21,004 bases of DNA from Minisyncoccota bacterium. Lineage in GTDB: Bacteria; Patescibacteriota; Microgenomatia; UBA1400; PJMF01. Below, in pieces: positions 1 to 6,972 of this stretch. The DNA lies in assembly GCA_014728425.1 (NCBI GenBank), contig WJLO01000059.1:1-21004 (forward strand). The letters run 5' to 3'. Position 1 is the stretch's first letter. The number at the start of each line of letters is the position of its first letter. The position numbers and the translations under genes were made by a program. The notes below the pieces were generated by a model. That model worked only from the letters and a program-made list of their open reading frames with translations. It ran no database searches and was not told the origin of the DNA.

Positions 1-283
1 TGCCGCCAATATGATCTTGATCCAGATGAGTAACCACCACTAACTCGAGAGAACGATCCCAAAAGGGCAGGTGTTGTTGTAAGCAGTTTAAAACCTTCTC
101 ATTTGGACCAGCATCAATTAAAACCTGATTAAAGCCTTGAGTAATCAAGATAGCATCACCTTGACTAACATCACAAAAAAACACATGAGTGTCTTTATCT
201 GGCCAGGACTGAACTAGCCAAACCAACAACCACAATGCTACCGCCAGAGAAAAAACTAGAATTTTTTTAAGATTGGCTTTCAT
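1..283 (-). CDS. MBL-fold hydrolase, ComEC C-terminal-domain type (partial, continues past window start)
   Basis: The minus-strand frame opens with ATG at 283 and runs off the left edge, so 94 codons are visible. A hydrophobic anchor (about residues 7-22, rich in L, V, A and W) is followed by 'HVFFCDVSQGDAILI' and 'VLIDAGP', the usual N-terminal strands of the ComEC/Rec2 metallo-beta-lactamase domain. At the edge comes 'THLDQDHIGG', the HxDxDH metal-binding signature of that superfamily. In most bacteria this domain is the C-terminal part of ComEC; here it is a separate, N-terminally anchored protein. Its start overlaps the end of comEC by 17 bases, which suggests translational coupling. I see no Shine-Dalgarno sequence before the start. 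The likely role is an envelope nuclease or hydrolase acting with the ComEC channel on incoming DNA. The family call is firm; the role is inferred from neighbours. Confidence 0.85.
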   Translation of the reverse strand, partial: MKANLKKILVFSLAVALWLLVWLVQSWPDKDTHVFFCDVSQGDAILITQGFNQVLIDAGPNEKVLNCLQQHLPFWDRSLELVVVTHLDQDHIGG

Positions 284-1694
284 GTTTGAGTTGCTTAGAA
301 AACTGTAATTGTTGATGACGCTGCCAGGCTAATTGAGCAGCTTTTGATAACCTAGCTCGAGCCTTCAACCAACCAACTAACACCAACCAGCTCATTAAAA
401 CTGCTGGCCAGGATAAACGAGGCAGCTTGATTAAACCCTGTTCCCATTGACCAAACCAGTGAATTGAGTTTGTCCAAGCCTGGGTTAAAAAATTCATTGG
501 CAAGCTTAACAACAAGTAACTAGGCTGCTGCCAAGACCAAGGAAGCCAAGTTAGCAACCAACTCACACCAAGTACAACTATGCCGCCAACAGTAATCAGT
601 GGCACTAGCCATAGTAATAAGGTATTGGTCAATAAACTCAACAAACTCAACTCACCAAAATGAAACAGCAGCAATGGCAAAGTAAATGTTTGGGCTGCTA
701 AACTTACTAGCAAAGATTCCTTAAACACAGCTAAGATTGTTGAGAGAAGATTATCTTTAGTTGATCTTTTAACTGGCAATAAATGTAGCTGTGCTAAAGA
801 CCAACTAGCTAACTGGGAAGGTTGATTTGTCAAGTTTGGCAATATCAAGATCAAACCCAAAGTAGCTGTGATTGATAGCTGAAACGAGATACTTTGCCAA
901 AAGCTAGGTTCGATCAACAGCAGCAGACTAGTAGTTAAGGCTAAGCTATAGCCCGGATGATACTGCCGATGGCAAACCTTACTAGCTAGAACACTAAAAC
1001 TAGCCATGATAGCAGCTCGCAACAAAGCTGTGCCAGCACCAGCTAAATAAAGATAGCTCCAGATTAAGATTACTAAAATCATTGCTGTTAAAGTTGCTGG
1101 CAAGCGATCTTTAACTGGCTTAAGCAATAACAAACCTACAGCCATAATCAAAGAAACATTGTAACCAGAGGCAGAAACCACATGAGTCATGCCAGTAATC
1201 TGCAAGCTTTTCTTGAGGTCTGCAGACAAATAAGCAGTATTGCCAAAAACCATGCCCATAATTAATGCAGCAGACTCACTTGGTAAACAAGCCTGGAGAG
1301 CAGAACTTAATTGTTGTTGCAGATTTTGCAACAATTGCTGTGAGCACTGCCACCAACTTTTTAACGAAAATGTTATCAAGTAAAAATGCTTAATTAGCTG
1401 ATCGATCAAAATTTTAACCTTAAAAAACTCATTATCACTCTGCCACGTCACTCTGCTAAAAATAGTTATACTTGATAGGGTTTGTAGCATTGAAGTTAAA
1501 AGAGCCTTAATGACCATTTTAGGCACATAGATAAACTGCAGATAATCTTCCAGAGGTAAAATCTGCCTTAAATCTTTCAGTACCAACAAAACCCCAACTT
1601 CGTTAAAGCTTTGGTGAGTTAATAATAAAGGCAATATTTGCTTTAATATTAATAGTATTAAAAATATCCAAAAGTATTTTTGTGATCTAGTCAT
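267..1694 (-). CDS. comEC: ComEC/Rec2-type competence channel, without its MBL domain
   Basis: This 475-residue polytopic membrane protein is the predicted inner-membrane channel for single-stranded DNA in natural transformation. The competence-domain signatures are visible: 'SESAALIMGMVFGN' near residue 140, then 'GMTHVVSASGYNVSLI' near residue 168, matching the G(L/M)THxxxxSGxxVxL block of ComEC. Many TM helices follow, including 'GAGTALLRAAIMA', another ComEC landmark. Length is short compared with the 700-800 residues of full ComEC. The N-terminal OB-like portion is reduced to a hydrophobic segment plus about 100 poorly conserved residues, and the MBL domain sits on the next gene. The start at 1694 follows a weak TATAAA at about 16 bases and has no convincing Shine-Dalgarno sequence. 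comEA lies immediately upstream on the same strand (100-base gap), so the two are likely co-expressed. Identification is confident; DNA transport in this organism is inferred. Confidence 0.9.
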   Translation of the reverse strand: MTRSQKYFWIFLILLILKQILPLLLTHQSFNEVGVLLVLKDLRQILPLEDYLQFIYVPKMVIKALLTSMLQTLSSITIFSRVTWQSDNEFFKVKILIDQLIKHFYLITFSLKSWWQCSQQLLQNLQQQLSSALQACLPSESAALIMGMVFGNTAYLSADLKKSLQITGMTHVVSASGYNVSLIMAVGLLLLKPVKDRLPATLTAMILVILIWSYLYLAGAGTALLRAAIMASFSVLASKVCHRQYHPGYSLALTTSLLLLIEPSFWQSISFQLSITATLGLILILPNLTNQPSQLASWSLAQLHLLPVKRSTKDNLLSTILAVFKESLLVSLAAQTFTLPLLLFHFGELSLLSLLTNTLLLWLVPLITVGGIVVLGVSWLLTWLPWSWQQPSYLLLSLPMNFLTQAWTNSIHWFGQWEQGLIKLPRLSWPAVLMSWLVLVGWLKARARLSKAAQLAWQRHQQLQFSKQLKHESQS

Positions 1695-1794
1695 GTCCGA
1701 TAAAAAATTGTTTATACTAGCAATGCTTTTTACACCAACCTACTACCACCTGCTCCAATTTAACTAATTAAGTAGTTTTTTTAGCAGCAAGCTG

Positions 1795-2451
1795 CTATAA
1801 ACTGATTAACTCTTTAAGATCAGCAAAAACACCTTCAGACAAAACCTCTTTACTCACCAACTCTTCGATCTTGCTGTAAGGTCGGTTTTCAATAATCTTG
1901 GCAGCTCGCTTTTCACCGATTCCTGGTAAAGTATCTAGTGTGGTGGCAGAAGCTTGATTAATAGAAATTAAATTTGCAGAAGATTTAGTTGAGGAAAGAT
2001 TATCTTGAGATAAACTTGATAACTGATCTGTTTGCCATAAATTAGCTTCAGCTTGCAAAACTGATGACTGATTCTGATTAGCCAACTGCAACTCACGCTC
2101 GCTAGCAAAAGGAATATAAAGTTTAGCACCATCTTCTAACCGATCAGCCAAGTTTAACTGCTGCTGAACAAAAACCTGATCGGCCTGATCACTAAAGCCC
2201 TGAGCTTGCTCAATAGCCTGAGCTACTCGAGAGTCAAAACTTAGTTGATAAACACCAGGTTGATTAACTGCTCCAGCCACATCTACAGTTAAATAATAAG
2301 CTGGAGTTGGCAGGGGTTGAGTTGCTAAAGGACAAATCACTCCTTGACTGGAATAATAAAGCTTAAGCAGTCCATAACTAGTACTTAGCAAGCCTAAACC
2401 AATCAAGATTGCTAAAAAACCCAGTTGAAAAAACTTTTTCTTAATAGTCAT
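1795..2451 (-). CDS. comEA: ComEA-like DNA receptor: TM anchor, SLBB domain, helix-hairpin-helix
   Basis: A 218-residue anchored protein predicted to bind double-stranded DNA outside the membrane and hand it to ComEC. An N-terminal TM helix spans about residues 8-30. A SLBB/soluble-ligand-binding-beta-grasp segment spans about 53-121, beginning 'LTVDVAGAVNQPGVYQL'. A Ser/Gln-rich linker leads to a C-terminal helix-hairpin-helix at about 160-200 with 'INQASATTLDTLPGIGEKRA', the standard ComEA DNA-binding motif. I chose ATG 2451 rather than an in-frame upstream codon at 2484 because AAGGAG lies at ideal distance before 2451 and the TM helix then starts properly. It is followed by comEC, the usual comEA-comEC order. 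A TATAAT at 2541-2536 could drive the unit. The family assignment is strong from domain order and context. Confidence 0.92.
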   Translation of the reverse strand: MTIKKKFFQLGFLAILIGLGLLSTSYGLLKLYYSSQGVICPLATQPLPTPAYYLTVDVAGAVNQPGVYQLSFDSRVAQAIEQAQGFSDQADQVFVQQQLNLADRLEDGAKLYIPFASERELQLANQNQSSVLQAEANLWQTDQLSSLSQDNLSSTKSSANLISINQASATTLDTLPGIGEKRAAKIIENRPYSKIEELVSKEVLSEGVFADLKELISL

Positions 2452-2493
2452 TAAAACTCCTTGGCTAATTTTTGCCAGGCTCAAAAAACACCA

Positions 2494-2541
2494 CTATGCT
2501 TGCCTACTGAAAACGAAGTTTCTGCCCATGTTGCTATTATA
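2494..2541 (-). promoter_or_regulatory. Candidate comEA promoter with an 11-codon ORF starting at the predicted +1
   Basis: A perfect minus-strand TATAAT occupies 2541-2536 in the leuS-comEA gap. Six bases later an ATG (2529) opens an 11-codon frame, MGRNFVFSRQA, ending with TAG at 2496-2494, ahead of the comEA Shine-Dalgarno. No good -35 is seen at 16-18 bases (the hexamer is ACAGTT). The spacing fits a leaderless mini-ORF, but chance is quite possible. No terminator or antiterminator pairing was found here, unlike the leuS leader. Confidence 0.35.
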
Positions 2542-2617
2542 TGGAAAATGCTGACATTAACTGTAGCGTTTGAAAAATTGAGAGACTCCGATAGATTTTG
2601 ATGATCAAGACCAATAA

Positions 2618-5182
2618 TTACTTAACTACCAAACTCACGATCTTGCCTGGCACATAAATCTCTTTAACCAGCTGACGATCTTTTAACCACTTTTGTACAC
2701 TAGATAAGTCTTTAGCTTGAGCAATTACCTGTTTTTGATGATCTTTTTCCTCAAGATCTATCGTTAACTCCCCTCTTAACTTACCATTAACTTGCACTCC
2801 AATAGTAACCTGGTTTTGTTGAGCCAAAGTTGCATCATAACTAGGCCAATCAGTTAAATGCACAGATTTAGCAGTTTTAGCAGCCTTGATCTGATGCCAG
2901 AGTTCCTCAGCCAAAAAAGGTGCAAAAGGTGCCAGCAACTGTACAAAATTTTGCACTGCTGTCAAGTCTAAAGCTGGTGAGCCATCTTTGACTTGAGCCT
3001 CCCAGGTGTTAACAAACTCCATCATAGCAGCAATAGCAGTGTTAAACTTAAGTTTAGGAACATCATCAGTAACTTTTTTAATGGTTTGATGCAACTGTTG
3101 AACAACTTGGCCATTAGACAATGGTTTTGAGGTTTGATCTGCTCGATTTAGATGCCCAATCACTAGTTCATAAACCCGGCGCAAAAACCGATACACTCCT
3201 CGCACACTGCTTGCATCCCAAGGCTTATCTGCATCAAGCGGACCCATAAACATTTCATAAACCCGCAAAGTATCAGCGCCAAACTCTGCAACTACCTTAT
3301 CGGGATTGATAACATTACCTTTGCTTTTACTCATTTTTTTGCCATCTGGCCCTAAGATCATTCCTTGATGTCTCATCTTTAAAAAAGGTTCATCAAAATC
3401 TAAATAGCCTTGATCTCGCAAAAACTTGGTAAAAAAACGAGAGTAAAGTAAATGCAACACAATATGTTCAGGTCCAATCATGTAAAAATCTACAGGCAGC
3501 CAAGATTTTAAGCGCTGAGGATTGGCAAACTCTTGCTGATTACGCGGATCAGTGTATCGCAAATAATACCAGCTAGAATCAACAAAAGTATCCATGGTGT
3601 CAAATTCTGGTCGCCAGCCTTTGCCATAGAGTTTTTCAGTGCGTTGAATAAACTCTTTACTAGAACGCAAAGGTGATTCACCTGTAGGTTTAAAATCTAC
3701 ATCTGTGGGTAATAGCCAGGGCAAATGCTCTTTTTTAACTGGATGCGGTTTGCCATCAGGATCATAAACAATCGGGATTGGCGTTCCCCAGTAACGTTGA
3801 CGAGAGATCAGCCAGTCTCGCAGTTTATAAATAGTCACCCGCTTGCCCAGACCATGCTCTTCCATATAATCCATGATCTTTGGTATAGCTTGATGAATAT
3901 CAAGACCATTTAAAAACTCAGAGTTTATCATGGTACCGTGATCTTCTTGTACCTGTTCAATCTGGGTAATTGGTGAATCATCACCATCTGAACCAACCAC
4001 AACTCTAATAACTTCAATCTGCTGTTGGGGGTGACTGCGATTCACAAACTCAACAAACTCAAAATCACGTTGATCATGGCCAGGAACTCCTACCACTGCG
4101 CCAGTGCCAAATCCAGCCAAAACAAAATCTGATACCCAGATCGGCATTTTTTTGTTAGTTAAAGGATTAAGCGCATAAAGACCAGTAAACACTCCAGATT
4201 TTTTACGCCCCTCTGTCTGACGCTCTAACTCGGTCTTTTTTTGCGCCTGCTTAACATAAGCCCGCAGCTGTTGGATAACAGCTGTAGCTTTTACTGACTC
4301 AGGTAAGTTAACTTGACCCTTAATAATCTGGCTCACCAGTTGATGTTCTGGCGCCAAAACTACAAAGGTAGCGCCAAAGTTAGTATCTGGCCTAGTAGTA
4401 AAGCAAACAATCTCTTCTTGGGTATCAACCACTGAGTAACTAATCTCAATGCCTTGCTTCTTGCCAATCCAATGGCGTTGTTGCTGCTTGGTTGGCTCTG
4501 GCCAGTCTACCTGATCCAATCCACTGAGTAATTCATCCTGATAGTCAGTGATCTTAAAAAACCACTGCTTCATTTCTTTTTGACTTACTTCGCTATCACA
4601 ACGCTCACAAGCACCTTCTACTACTTGTTCATTAGCCAAGACTGTTTGACAGCTAGGACACCAATTTACTGGTGCTTTGGCTTGATAAGCCAAGCCTTTT
4701 TTATAAAGCTCCAAAAACAACCACTGTGTCCATTGATAATAGCCAGGATGACAAGTAGCTAGCTCGGTTTGCCAGTCATAAGAGATAGCCAGTCTTTTAA
4801 TCTGACGACGAAAGGTATCAATAGCTTTTTTAGTAGTTTTGGCTGGAGGAACACCAGTTTTAATGGCATAGTTTTCTGCTGGTAAACCAAAAGCATCCCA
4901 ACCAACCGGAAAAAAGACTTGTTGGCCCTGCATACGATAATAACGCGCTAAAATATCTAAAGCTGTTTTAGACTCAACATGGCCTACATGCAGACCAGCG
5001 CCAGAAGGATAAGCAAAAGCAAACAATAAATAGAGTTTTTTTGCTGCTTCAACTTGCTGATATTGCTTCAAGCTATGTTGAAACAACTCCTGATCTTCCC
5101 AAACAGTTTGCCATTTTTTTTCAATTGCTTGATGATCATAAATAGTGTTGATGGCGGCTGGAGCTGATTGTTTTTTAGTCAT
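2618..5182 (-). CDS. leuS: Leucyl-tRNA synthetase
   Basis: An 854-residue class Ia aminoacyl-tRNA synthetase that charges tRNA-Leu in the cytoplasm. The catalytic signature HVGH is at residues 65-68 within 'YPSGAGLHVGHVES', and KMSKS is at 616-620. A zinc-binding insert has Cys175, Cys178, Cys192 and Cys195. The CP1 editing domain shows 'TTRPDTNFGATFVVLAPEH' near 263 and 'GTGAVVGVPGHDQRDF' near 360, with the Asp expected in the editing pocket. The anticodon-binding and C-terminal domains follow and end with 'QVNGKLRGELTIDL' and a short tail. Length matches bacterial LeuRS. The ATG at 5182 has AAAGGA upstream at good spacing. It is preceded by a leucine-rich leader peptide and an attenuator-like hairpin set (5269-5366), so expression is probably tied to charged tRNA-Leu supply. 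It shares its strand with comEA-comEC downstream, with no clear terminator between them. Confidence 0.98.
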   Translation of the reverse strand: MTKKQSAPAAINTIYDHQAIEKKWQTVWEDQELFQHSLKQYQQVEAAKKLYLLFAFAYPSGAGLHVGHVESKTALDILARYYRMQGQQVFFPVGWDAFGLPAENYAIKTGVPPAKTTKKAIDTFRRQIKRLAISYDWQTELATCHPGYYQWTQWLFLELYKKGLAYQAKAPVNWCPSCQTVLANEQVVEGACERCDSEVSQKEMKQWFFKITDYQDELLSGLDQVDWPEPTKQQQRHWIGKKQGIEISYSVVDTQEEIVCFTTRPDTNFGATFVVLAPEHQLVSQIIKGQVNLPESVKATAVIQQLRAYVKQAQKKTELERQTEGRKKSGVFTGLYALNPLTNKKMPIWVSDFVLAGFGTGAVVGVPGHDQRDFEFVEFVNRSHPQQQIEVIRVVVGSDGDDSPITQIEQVQEDHGTMINSEFLNGLDIHQAIPKIMDYMEEHGLGKRVTIYKLRDWLISRQRYWGTPIPIVYDPDGKPHPVKKEHLPWLLPTDVDFKPTGESPLRSSKEFIQRTEKLYGKGWRPEFDTMDTFVDSSWYYLRYTDPRNQQEFANPQRLKSWLPVDFYMIGPEHIVLHLLYSRFFTKFLRDQGYLDFDEPFLKMRHQGMILGPDGKKMSKSKGNVINPDKVVAEFGADTLRVYEMFMGPLDADKPWDASSVRGVYRFLRRVYELVIGHLNRADQTSKPLSNGQVVQQLHQTIKKVTDDVPKLKFNTAIAAMMEFVNTWEAQVKDGSPALDLTAVQNFVQLLAPFAPFLAEELWHQIKAAKTAKSVHLTDWPSYDATLAQQNQVTIGVQVNGKLRGELTIDLEEKDHQKQVIAQAKDLSSVQKWLKDRQLVKEIYVPGKIVSLVVK

Positions 5183-5268
5183 ATAAATCCTTTTTAATAA
5201 TCAATTTTGATGTTACTTACCCAGTATTTACTTGATTCATTTAACAACTAAATGGCATACCAATTACT

Positions 5269-5292
5269 AAAAACTCCCCTGCTGGGGAGCTT
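5269..5292 (-). terminator. Rho-independent terminator hairpin in the leuS leader (attenuator)
   Basis: Read on the minus strand, CTCCCC (5289-5284), an AGCA loop and GGGGAG (5279-5274) form a 6-bp GC-rich stem. It extends by G-U, A-U and A-U pairs to 9 bp and is followed by five T (5273-5269). It sits 87 bases before the leuS start and downstream of the leader promoter, so it can only act as a conditional terminator of leuS. The left strand of the stem can instead pair with GGGGAG at 5313-5308. Confidence 0.8.
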
Positions 5293-5351
5293 TCATCACT
5301 ACTTTCACTCCCCTATTAAGCTTACTTGCCAAGAAGAAGAGTGGTGAGTAG
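5284..5351 (-). promoter_or_regulatory. Alternative RNA pairings of the leuS attenuator (segments 1:2 and 2:3)
   Basis: Three segments precede the terminator's right strand. Segment 1 (5351-5339, CTACT-CAC-CACTC) lies over Leu and Thr codons of the leader peptide. Segment 2 (5313-5299, GGGGAGTGAAAGTAG) can pair with segment 1: GAGTG with CACTC and AGTAG with CTACT, separated by a small internal loop. Through its GGGGAG (5313-5308), segment 2 can also pair with segment 3, CTCCCC (5289-5284). The 2:3 pairing would sequester the left strand of the terminator. This is the classic 1:2 / 2:3 / 3:4 logic of amino-acid attenuators. All pairings are read directly from the sequence; folding energies were not computed. 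Confidence 0.7.
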
Positions 5352-5366
5352 TTGGTTTAATAACAT
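5322..5366 (-). CDS. Leucine-rich leader peptide of leuS (14 aa)
   Basis: The minus-strand frame from ATG 5366 encodes MLLNQLLTTLLLGK and ends with TAA at 5324-5322. Seven of 14 residues are leucine, using TTA, CTA, CTC and a CTT triplet run, so several tRNA-Leu isoacceptors are sampled. The start lies 11 bases downstream of a perfect TATAAT (5383-5378), giving almost no 5' untranslated region, and no Shine-Dalgarno is present. The stop codon is followed at once by the mutually exclusive hairpins and terminator ahead of leuS. The peptide itself probably has no function. Translation would act as a sensor: ribosome stalling at Leu codons when charged tRNA-Leu is scarce would favour the antiterminator and leuS readthrough. 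The design is known for leucine biosynthesis (leuL) and for pheST (pheM); its use here is inferred from sequence layout. Confidence 0.75.
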   Translation of the reverse strand: MLLNQLLTTLLLGK

Positions 5367-5377
5367 TACTAACAACT

Positions 5378-5406
5378 ATTATAACTGATGTAGTAAAAAT
5401 TAGCCA
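5378..5406 (-). promoter_or_regulatory. leuS leader promoter
   Basis: A perfect -10 TATAAT is read on the minus strand at 5383-5378. The hexamer 17 bases upstream is TGGCTA (5406-5401), a poor -35, so strength may depend on an activator or on the -10 alone. The predicted start point is near 5371-5370, four or five bases before the leader-peptide ATG. Confidence 0.55.
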
Positions 5407-5407
5407 G

Positions 5408-5423
5408 GTGTGGTCAATCACAC
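5408..5423. promoter_or_regulatory. Palindrome in the divergent leuS / 5509 promoter region
   Basis: GTGTG-GTCAAT-CACAC is a perfect 5-bp dyad with a 6-base centre, just upstream of the leuS leader promoter and between the two divergent transcription units. Position and symmetry suit an operator for a dimeric regulator. No second copy was noticed elsewhere in the window. Confidence 0.3.
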
Positions 5424-5496
5424 ATGCTTTTTAAAAAACTGTTACTCATAAAAATAACAACCAGCAACTACTCTACCCCAGAATTAACAAATCATT

Positions 5497-5509
5497 TATA
5501 CTAAAATCA
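5497..5509 (+). promoter_or_regulatory. Candidate -10 of the 5509 gene, implying leaderless mRNA
   Basis: TATACT at 5497-5502 is followed by six bases and then the ATG at 5509, the spacing at which transcription would start on the start codon itself. There is no Shine-Dalgarno sequence. No -35 is recognisable. Confidence 0.4.
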
Positions 5510-6060
5510 TGTCTAAAATTTGGCACAGCTTAATTCTGTCTTTAGCAGTGATCAGCGCTTACTTCTGGTTGGCTATTCCTACTTTAAAAAACTATTCTTT
5601 ACAAGCTTTTATGGTGGTAGTACTGATTTATTTATTGCTTAAGCGCGTACAAAAAGCCAAACTCTGGCATTTAGTCCCCAACTTTGCTTCTGCAGAAATG
5701 GCCCTGGCTACTTTTGCTTTTTTGCTGATTATAGGAGCCACTGGCAATACTGACTCAATATTTTTCTTTTTAACTTACCTACATTTGTTTTTTTTAGTAC
5801 TCACTGCCAAAAGCTTTACTGCTATTGTAATTAGCATGGAAATTATTTTGTTTCATTATGCTTTAAGCACCAATGTCTCCTCAGTTACCATCTCGCACCT
5901 TTTAAGTATTCCTGTCATGCTCTTGATTTTTCTATTTGCCAAAGAACAGCACGAAGAGGTTTTAAAAGATCGGCTAATCATTGAAGAAGAAGAAAAAGAA
6001 ATTAAAGAACTAGAAGCTAAGCTCAAAAGTTTTAATGCTCACTCAAGCAGACCCAGCTAA
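5509..6060 (+). CDS. Six-TM membrane protein with charged coiled-coil tail, unknown function
   Basis: A 183-residue protein with about six hydrophobic helices: roughly residues 4-24, 30-46, 62-79, 84-101, 104-121 and 128-145. These are followed by a Glu/Lys-rich helix at about 146-176 ('IIEEEEKEIKELEAKL') likely to form a coiled coil in the cytoplasm. There is no signal peptide and no catalytic motif. The layout resembles the membrane sensor half of a histidine kinase or diguanylate cyclase without the output domain, but no H-box, ATPase or GGDEF motif exists before the stop. I do not recognise the family. It is transcribed away from leuS and ends 78 bases before the first envelope gene, with which it might be co-transcribed. 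Confidence 0.75.
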   Translation: MSKIWHSLILSLAVISAYFWLAIPTLKNYSLQAFMVVVLIYLLLKRVQKAKLWHLVPNFASAEMALATFAFLLIIGATGNTDSIFFFLTYLHLFFLVLTAKSFTAIVISMEIILFHYALSTNVSSVTISHLLSIPVMLLIFLFAKEQHEEVLKDRLIIEEEEKEIKELEAKLKSFNAHSSRPS

Positions 6061-6138
6061 ACTCAATGTCTTGCAGCAACACTTAAGAATTAATGACAGA
6101 ATCGCCATATATTAGCTGCTGGTTTTTTTGACTTGTTA

Positions 6139-6882
6139 ATGAAAATTAAACTCATCATCAGTACTAGTCTTTGTTTAATCATGCTTGCTCAGAGCACCTC
6201 TCTGGTGCTGGCAGACCGACTAGAATCTGATTCTTATGTTATTCAATTTGGTAACTTTAATATGGGCTCTGGGGAACGCGACAGTGCTGGCAGTACTTAT
6301 CATCTCACCTATACCCTGGGTCAAACTGCACCCGGACCTTTTGGAGAATATGGCAGTACAAGTTACTTTGTTGGCTCTGGTTTTCAATATATTTATCAAA
6401 TTGATGAATTCAGTTTTACTATTTCTGATATCACTATAGACTTAGGAACCTTAACACCGGGCTCACATAGCACTGACAGTAATCAACTAACAATTAACAC
6501 CCGTGGTGCTGGTGGTTTTACTATTTATGCTTATGAACTGCACCCCTTGCGTTTAATTAGTGGTGCTGATGAGATTCCCAACACTAGCTGTGATGGTGGT
6601 GGCTGTACTATTAGTAATGCTGAAGTCTGGACTAATACCAGCATACCTGGGTTTGGTTTTAATGTTGATGGCACAGATAAAGCCAGTGATTTTACCGATA
6701 CTACTTACTTTCGACCTTTTGCTGATGAAGAGCAAAGCGAAGCTATGCAAGCCATTATGAACTCTAGTGCTCTAGCTATTAATAGTCAAGCTACAGTTAC
6801 TTACAAAGCTGGTGTTGATGAAAACCAAATGGCTGGCGATTATGAAACTAGTATTGTATTTGTAGCAGTGCCTGGCTATTAG
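6139..6882 (+). CDS. Secreted WxL-like surface protein (module 1)
   Basis: A 247-residue exported protein. A signal peptide (about 1-25) ends '...TSLVLA', with cleavage before Asp. The mature part begins 'YVIQFGNFNMGSGE' and 'YTLGQTAPGPFGEYGS', a beta-rich opening common in CPR surface proteins. The middle has 'DLGTLTPGSHSTDSNQLTINT', and the C-terminus ends 'AGDYETSIVFVAVPGY'. This end resembles WxL-type domains in pattern, but no W-x-L motif is present, so the relation is tentative. Two cysteines (in 'TSCDGGGCT') could form a disulphide. I chose ATG 6139 over an in-frame TTG at 6133 because it places the basic residues of the signal peptide correctly. No Shine-Dalgarno is visible. The next gene is its probable membrane partner, and the 8751 protein is a larger relative with a similar C-terminal ending. 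Confidence 0.75.
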   Translation: MKIKLIISTSLCLIMLAQSTSLVLADRLESDSYVIQFGNFNMGSGERDSAGSTYHLTYTLGQTAPGPFGEYGSTSYFVGSGFQYIYQIDEFSFTISDITIDLGTLTPGSHSTDSNQLTINTRGAGGFTIYAYELHPLRLISGADEIPNTSCDGGGCTISNAEVWTNTSIPGFGFNVDGTDKASDFTDTTYFRPFADEEQSEAMQAIMNSSALAINSQATVTYKAGVDENQMAGDYETSIVFVAVPGY

Positions 6883-6906
6883 CCAAATCAACAAAAAATT
6901 AACAGT

Positions 6907-6940
6907 AAATATTAGCAAAAATGAACATTTGTTAATATTT
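6907..6940 (+). other. AT-rich 13-bp stem-loop between the two module 1 genes
   Basis: AAATATTAGCAAA (6907-6919) and TTTGTTAATATTT (6928-6940) pair over 13 positions with one G-U, leaving the 8-base loop AATGAACA. No U tract follows, so it is not a standard terminator. It may alter the expression ratio of the two genes, stabilise an mRNA end, or be an operator dyad. Confidence 0.5.
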
Positions 6941-6972
6941 AAACAACAGTTCAATAAAATCTAACTATTAAC

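Noticed and set aside
1781..1796. Terminator after comEA from the AGCAGC/GCTGCT hairpin
   Set aside because: On the minus strand the hairpin is followed by A residues, not T, and on the plus strand no transcript ends there. comEA and comEC are more likely co-transcribed.
5183..5508. T-box riboswitch upstream of leuS
   Set aside because: The conserved T-box sequence (AGGGTGGNACCGCG) and stem I landmarks are absent. The Leu-rich ORF with competing hairpins explains the terminator better.
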